Source: Bacteroidota bacterium
GTDB taxonomy: Bacteria > Bacteroidota > Bacteroidia > Flavobacteriales > Flavobacteriaceae
Direction of reading: 5' to 3'
Assembly (NCBI GenBank): GCA_018335575.1
Contig: JAGXRT010000011.1
Span: forward strand, 1 to 43,052
Length of the DNA: 43,052 bases
A program made the position numbers and the translations under genes. The notes under the pieces were generated by a model. The model was not told the origin of the DNA, ran no database searches, and saw nothing but the letters and a program-made list of their open reading frames with translations. Every line of letters starts with the position of its first letter. Within the stretch, counting starts at the first letter, position 1. Positions 40,012 through 43,052 of this stretch are shown here, in pieces.

Positions 40012-40434
40012 ATGAACCTAATCATCATAAACGGACCCAATCTAAATTTAATTGGTAAAAGAGAGCCCGAGATATACGGTTCTACCACTTTTGAAGACTT
40101 TTTTATCCAATTGAGGGCTAAATATTCGAATCTCTCAGTCGATTATTTTCAATCCAATATTGAAGGCGAACTGATTGATAAATTGCATGAAGTAGGTTTT
40201 TCATACGATGGCATTATCCTCAATGCCGGTGCTTACACCCACACTTCAGTAGCCATTGGTGATGCCATTAAATCGATAAAAACACCGGTTATTGAAGTGC
40301 ATATGTCCAATGTTGCAGCGCGTGAAGAGTACAGACATACTTCATTTATTGCACCAAATGCCAAGGGTTTAATTATCGGTTTTGGATTAAATTCCTACCA
40401 ACTGGCCATTGAAGCATTTCTTTCGGCATACTAA
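40012..40434 (+). CDS. aroQ: 3-dehydroquinate dehydratase, type II
   Basis: This 140-residue enzyme performs the third step of the shikimate pathway, dehydrating 3-dehydroquinate to 3-dehydroshikimate. Type II landmarks are INGPNLNLIGKREPEIYG (6-23) with Arg17 and the catalytic Tyr22. Also present are NAGAYTHTS (71-79), the catalytic His97 in IEVHMSN, and the C-terminal EEYRHTSFIAPNAKGLIIGFG segment. The length is typical of the dodecameric family. It is transcribed from the gap after the beta-barrel gene's terminator. No other aromatic pathway gene is nearby. Confidence 0.95.
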   Translation: MNLIIINGPNLNLIGKREPEIYGSTTFEDFFIQLRAKYSNLSVDYFQSNIEGELIDKLHEVGFSYDGIILNAGAYTHTSVAIGDAIKSIKTPVIEVHMSNVAAREEYRHTSFIAPNAKGLIIGFGLNSYQLAIEAFLSAY

Positions 40435-40478
40435 TTTAAGGTACCGTTCGTTTTAAATTTAAATAGTCATGAATAAAA

Positions 40479-40510
40479 TTGGAAATACACCGGTTTTGGT
40501 CGTATTTTTG
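40479..40510 (+). promoter_or_regulatory. Promoter of the AsmA-family gene
   Basis: TTG (40479-40481), a 21-bp spacer, TATTTTTG (40503-40510). The predicted leader is about 25 nt before the ATG at 40542. Confidence 0.6.
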
Positions 40511-40541
40511 ATGTATTAATTGCCGTAAAAACCATCGACTT

Positions 40542-43052
40542 ATGAAGAAAAAAATAATACTATCCGTAGTAATTGTTGTATTAGTGTTGGTAAGTGCACT
40601 TGTCGCCATACCGTATTTTTTTAAAGATAATCTGGTAGCTTTTATAAAGAAAGAGGTCAATAAAGACTTGCTGGCCACAGTCGATTTTCAAGAAGTGGAT
40701 CTCACACTTTTTAAAAGCTTTCCGGATGTAACACTAAAATTACAACAGTTAACAGTTATTAATCAGGCGCCTTTCGAAAATGATACCTTGTTTTATGCCC
40801 AACAACTGGATTTGGATTTTAACATTAAACAACTGTTTAAAAAAGAACTAAAAAACCTCGATATAACAGACGTTGCTGTAAAAGAAGCCTTAGTACAGTT
40901 AAAGGTGAATGCCGCTGGAAAGGTAAATTGGGATATTTCAAAACCAACTTTAGATGATGGAAAATCAGAAAGCACCGCCATCAATATGAAAATAAAACAC
41001 TACCTAGTTGAAAATTCGACTGTGCTTTACATCGATGATGAAAGTTCGATGAAACTTGAAGTCAAGGGATTAAATCACAAAGGTTCAGGTGATTTTGATT
41101 TGTCTAAACTCGATGTGCAAACCACTTCAACTGCCGATGAACTAAGCTTTGTTATGGGTGGAGTTCCTTACATCAACAAAGCTAAAGTTATACTCGATGC
41201 CCTGATCGGAGTAGATTTTGATGCTATGAAATTCACTTTTAAAGAAAATAAAGGTTTTATAAACGACTTGGCTTTGGTGTTCGAAGGCATGGTGCAGCTT
41301 AATTCAACTGATATGGATATCGATATGAAGTTTGAAGCGCCTGATGCCGATTTTAAAAACTTGCTATCGCTGATTCCATCAGCCTACAGCGAAAATTTTA
41401 CCGAGCTGAAATCTACCGGAAAAGCAACAATCTCAGGAAATTTTAAAGGGAAATATACCGATGAATTGCTGCCTGCTTTTGAGATTTTAATTAAAACAAG
41501 CGAATCCAGCTTTCAGTATCCGAATTTGCCAAAAGCTGTTACCAACATTTATGTTGATGGAGGTATTAAAAACGAAACCGGAAGAATAGATGCTACCTAT
41601 TTGACTATCAATGACCTGCGTTTTACGGTAGATAATGACCCGTTTAGCGCCAAAGGCTTGGTGACAAACTTGATGTACAATCCTACAGTAGATGGCTATT
41701 TTAAAGGAACCATCAATTTAGCCAATTTGTCTAAAGCCTACCCAATGCCGGCCAATGTTCCGGTAAAAGGAATACTTAAGGCCGATGTAAAAATTAAGGC
41801 CGATCAGCAATCTATCACCAACAATCAGTTTAAAAACATACAAAACTCAGGAACCCTATCGTTGCAGCAATTTGTTTACGAAGGTGATGCCATGCCGCAT
41901 CCTTTTCATATAAGCCGGGCTGGGATAAAATTTGATACCCATACCGTTCATTTAACTGATTTTAATGCAAATACTGGTAAAAGTGATTTGGCGGTTTCGG
42001 GTCGTTTGGATAATTTCTATGCTTTTATGTTTGATAACAAGGAGTTGAAAGGTGTGTTTAATGCCCGGGCAAATCAGTTTACTATAGCCGATTTCTTAAA
42101 AGCCGATGAAACCGCCAAAACGGATGAAAAGCCAGTGTCGACTGCGTTTAAAATTCCTGCAAACCTCGATTTAACTGCCAATGTCAATGCTAAAAATGTG
42201 CAATACGATAATATCACGCTTAAAGAAGTGAGTGGCCAATTGGTATTAAAAGATGAAAAGGTAAGTTTTATAAACACCAAGGCCAATTTATTGGGGGGTG
42301 CAATTGCTATTAACGGCTCGGTAAGTACTAAAACAAATCCGGCTACTTTTGACATGGATATGGGAATTCAGAATTTTGACATCAGCGAATCCTTTGCCAT
42401 GCTCGAAACCTTTCAATCCATTGCACCCATTGCAAAAGCTTTAAAAGGTAAATTGAATACCTCGTTTGCACTCAAAGGAAATTTAGGCGATGATATGACA
42501 CCCGATCTCAATTCGTTAAGTGGTAATGCCTTGGCACAAATGCTGGTTGATCAAATCGATACCAAACAATCCCAGGTATTGAGTCTGCTGAGTTCTCAGT
42601 TTACTTACCTCGATCCAAACCGACTCAATTTAAAAGATTTAAAAACTGCGGTCACTTTTGCTGAAGGTAAGGTGACCTTGAAGCCTATTACCTTAAAATG
42701 GAACGACATCAGCATGCAAATAAACGGAGTACACGGTTTTGATAAAAGCCTGAACTACAATTTACAAATGGAACTTCCTGCCAAGTATTTGGGTAAAGAG
42801 GCTTCGCAATGGTTATCAAAAATGACGGCAGAAGAACAGGATAAAATTACGGTACCTTTAACTACCTCCATAAGCGGTTCTATGAATGCGATTCAAGTAA
42901 AACCCAATATGCAGGCTGCAGTAAGTGCCTTAACTCAAAAAGTAGTTAGCACTCAAAAAGATAAACTGTTAGGTAAAGGAACTGATGCCTTAACGACCAT
43001 GATTACCGGTAAAAAACCAACAGAAACAAAAACCGATTCGGTGGTATCGACC
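40542..43052 (+). CDS. AsmA-family protein (3' end outside the window)
   Basis: An ATG at 40542 opens a frame with no stop through the last base (837 codons visible). Residues 5-25 form one membrane helix (IILSVVIVVLVLVSALVAIP). The rest is a long periplasmic stretch of repeated beta-strand segments. It includes an AsmA-like N-terminus (FIKKEVNKDLLATVDFQEVDLTLFKSFPDVTLKLQ style, about 35-65) and AsmA_C-like regions (about 540-820, for example LKGKLNTSFALKGNLGDDM). AsmA-type proteins are thought to form hydrophobic grooves that carry phospholipids toward the outer membrane. The visible C-terminus (GKKPTETKTDSVVST) is low-complexity, suggesting that little is missing. Confidence 0.88.
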   Translation, partial: MKKKIILSVVIVVLVLVSALVAIPYFFKDNLVAFIKKEVNKDLLATVDFQEVDLTLFKSFPDVTLKLQQLTVINQAPFENDTLFYAQQLDLDFNIKQLFKKELKNLDITDVAVKEALVQLKVNAAGKVNWDISKPTLDDGKSESTAINMKIKHYLVENSTVLYIDDESSMKLEVKGLNHKGSGDFDLSKLDVQTTSTADELSFVMGGVPYINKAKVILDALIGVDFDAMKFTFKENKGFINDLALVFEGMVQLNSTDMDIDMKFEAPDADFKNLLSLIPSAYSENFTELKSTGKATISGNFKGKYTDELLPAFEILIKTSESSFQYPNLPKAVTNIYVDGGIKNETGRIDATYLTINDLRFTVDNDPFSAKGLVTNLMYNPTVDGYFKGTINLANLSKAYPMPANVPVKGILKADVKIKADQQSITNNQFKNIQNSGTLSLQQFVYEGDAMPHPFHISRAGIKFDTHTVHLTDFNANTGKSDLAVSGRLDNFYAFMFDNKELKGVFNARANQFTIADFLKADETAKTDEKPVSTAFKIPANLDLTANVNAKNVQYDNITLKEVSGQLVLKDEKVSFINTKANLLGGAIAINGSVSTKTNPATFDMDMGIQNFDISESFAMLETFQSIAPIAKALKGKLNTSFALKGNLGDDMTPDLNSLSGNALAQMLVDQIDTKQSQVLSLLSSQFTYLDPNRLNLKDLKTAVTFAEGKVTLKPITLKWNDISMQINGVHGFDKSLNYNLQMELPAKYLGKEASQWLSKMTAEEQDKITVPLTTSISGSMNAIQVKPNMQAAVSALTQKVVSTQKDKLLGKGTDALTTMITGKKPTETKTDSVVST

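Noticed and set aside
40436-40678. Minus-strand 80-codon frame
   Set aside because: It overlaps the start of the AsmA-family gene and its promoter on the other strand, and the product has no recognisable features. Treated as a shadow frame.

Overview
The window is an ordinary chromosomal stretch from a low-GC member of the Bacteroidota, almost certainly a flavobacterium. Evidence: promoters of the Bacteroidota type (TTG, 17-21 bp, TAnnTTTG) occur upstream of many genes with no clear Shine-Dalgarno signals. The gene content is also typical: an S46 dipeptidyl peptidase, a TonB-dependent receptor with a CarboxypepD_reg-like N-terminal domain, bacillithiol enzyme BshB1, DUF2147, DUF2520, a MacB-type ABC exporter, and a 6S-like RNA between zapA and rny. 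No phage, insertion sequence, CRISPR array or obvious horizontally acquired island is visible.

Layout. 1-1020: the last 17 codons of a plus-strand gene, then a minus-strand pair (small membrane protein, YrbL-family protein). 1189-3854: two tandem paralogous dicarboxylate/amino-acid:cation symporters, then a DCC-family thiol oxidoreductase (minus). 4372-9934: an exporter operon with one ABC ATPase, three MacB/FtsX-type permeases (two are recent-looking tandem duplicates) and a MacA/HlyD-like adaptor. 10068-14625: a coiled-coil protein, 3-hydroxybutyryl-CoA dehydrogenase, Pcm, a DUF2147 protein, a KdsC-like phosphatase overlapping a DUF2520 oxidoreductase, and an exported glutathione peroxidase. 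14657-20263 (minus): a complete RND tripartite efflux operon (adaptor, pump, TolC-like channel). 20387-23556 (minus): a DPP7-type S46 peptidase and a secreted LRR protein with eight exact 24-residue repeats. 23790-24885: bshB1, tRNA-His and a 200-bp non-coding patch of heptamer repeats. 24886-29952: uvrA (minus), a PLP aminotransferase, an ECF-like sigma factor and a 46-codon gene. 29983-35251: nth without its iron-sulfur cysteines, bcp, a TonB-dependent receptor and an M23 peptidase. 35402-38416: coiled-coil protein, zapA, 6S-like RNA, rny and ppa. 38427-43052: xerD (minus), an outer-membrane beta-barrel protein, aroQ and an AsmA-family gene running off the window.

How the genes work together. 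Two separate envelope export systems (ABC and RND) are present, but only the RND one has its own outer-membrane channel. Redox and thiol defence is scattered through the window: exported GPx, Bcp, DCC protein and BshB1. Envelope upkeep is represented by the KdsC-like phosphatase, M23 peptidase, AsmA protein, TonB receptor and beta-barrel protein. The most noteworthy observations are the 6S-like RNA with two mutually exclusive helices, the cysteine-free endonuclease III, the mixed heptamer-repeat patch after tRNA-His, the single-ATPase/three-permease exporter beside another tandem duplication, the DPP7-type specificity residue, and the small gene following the sigma factor. I see no strong case for a wholly new multi-gene system.
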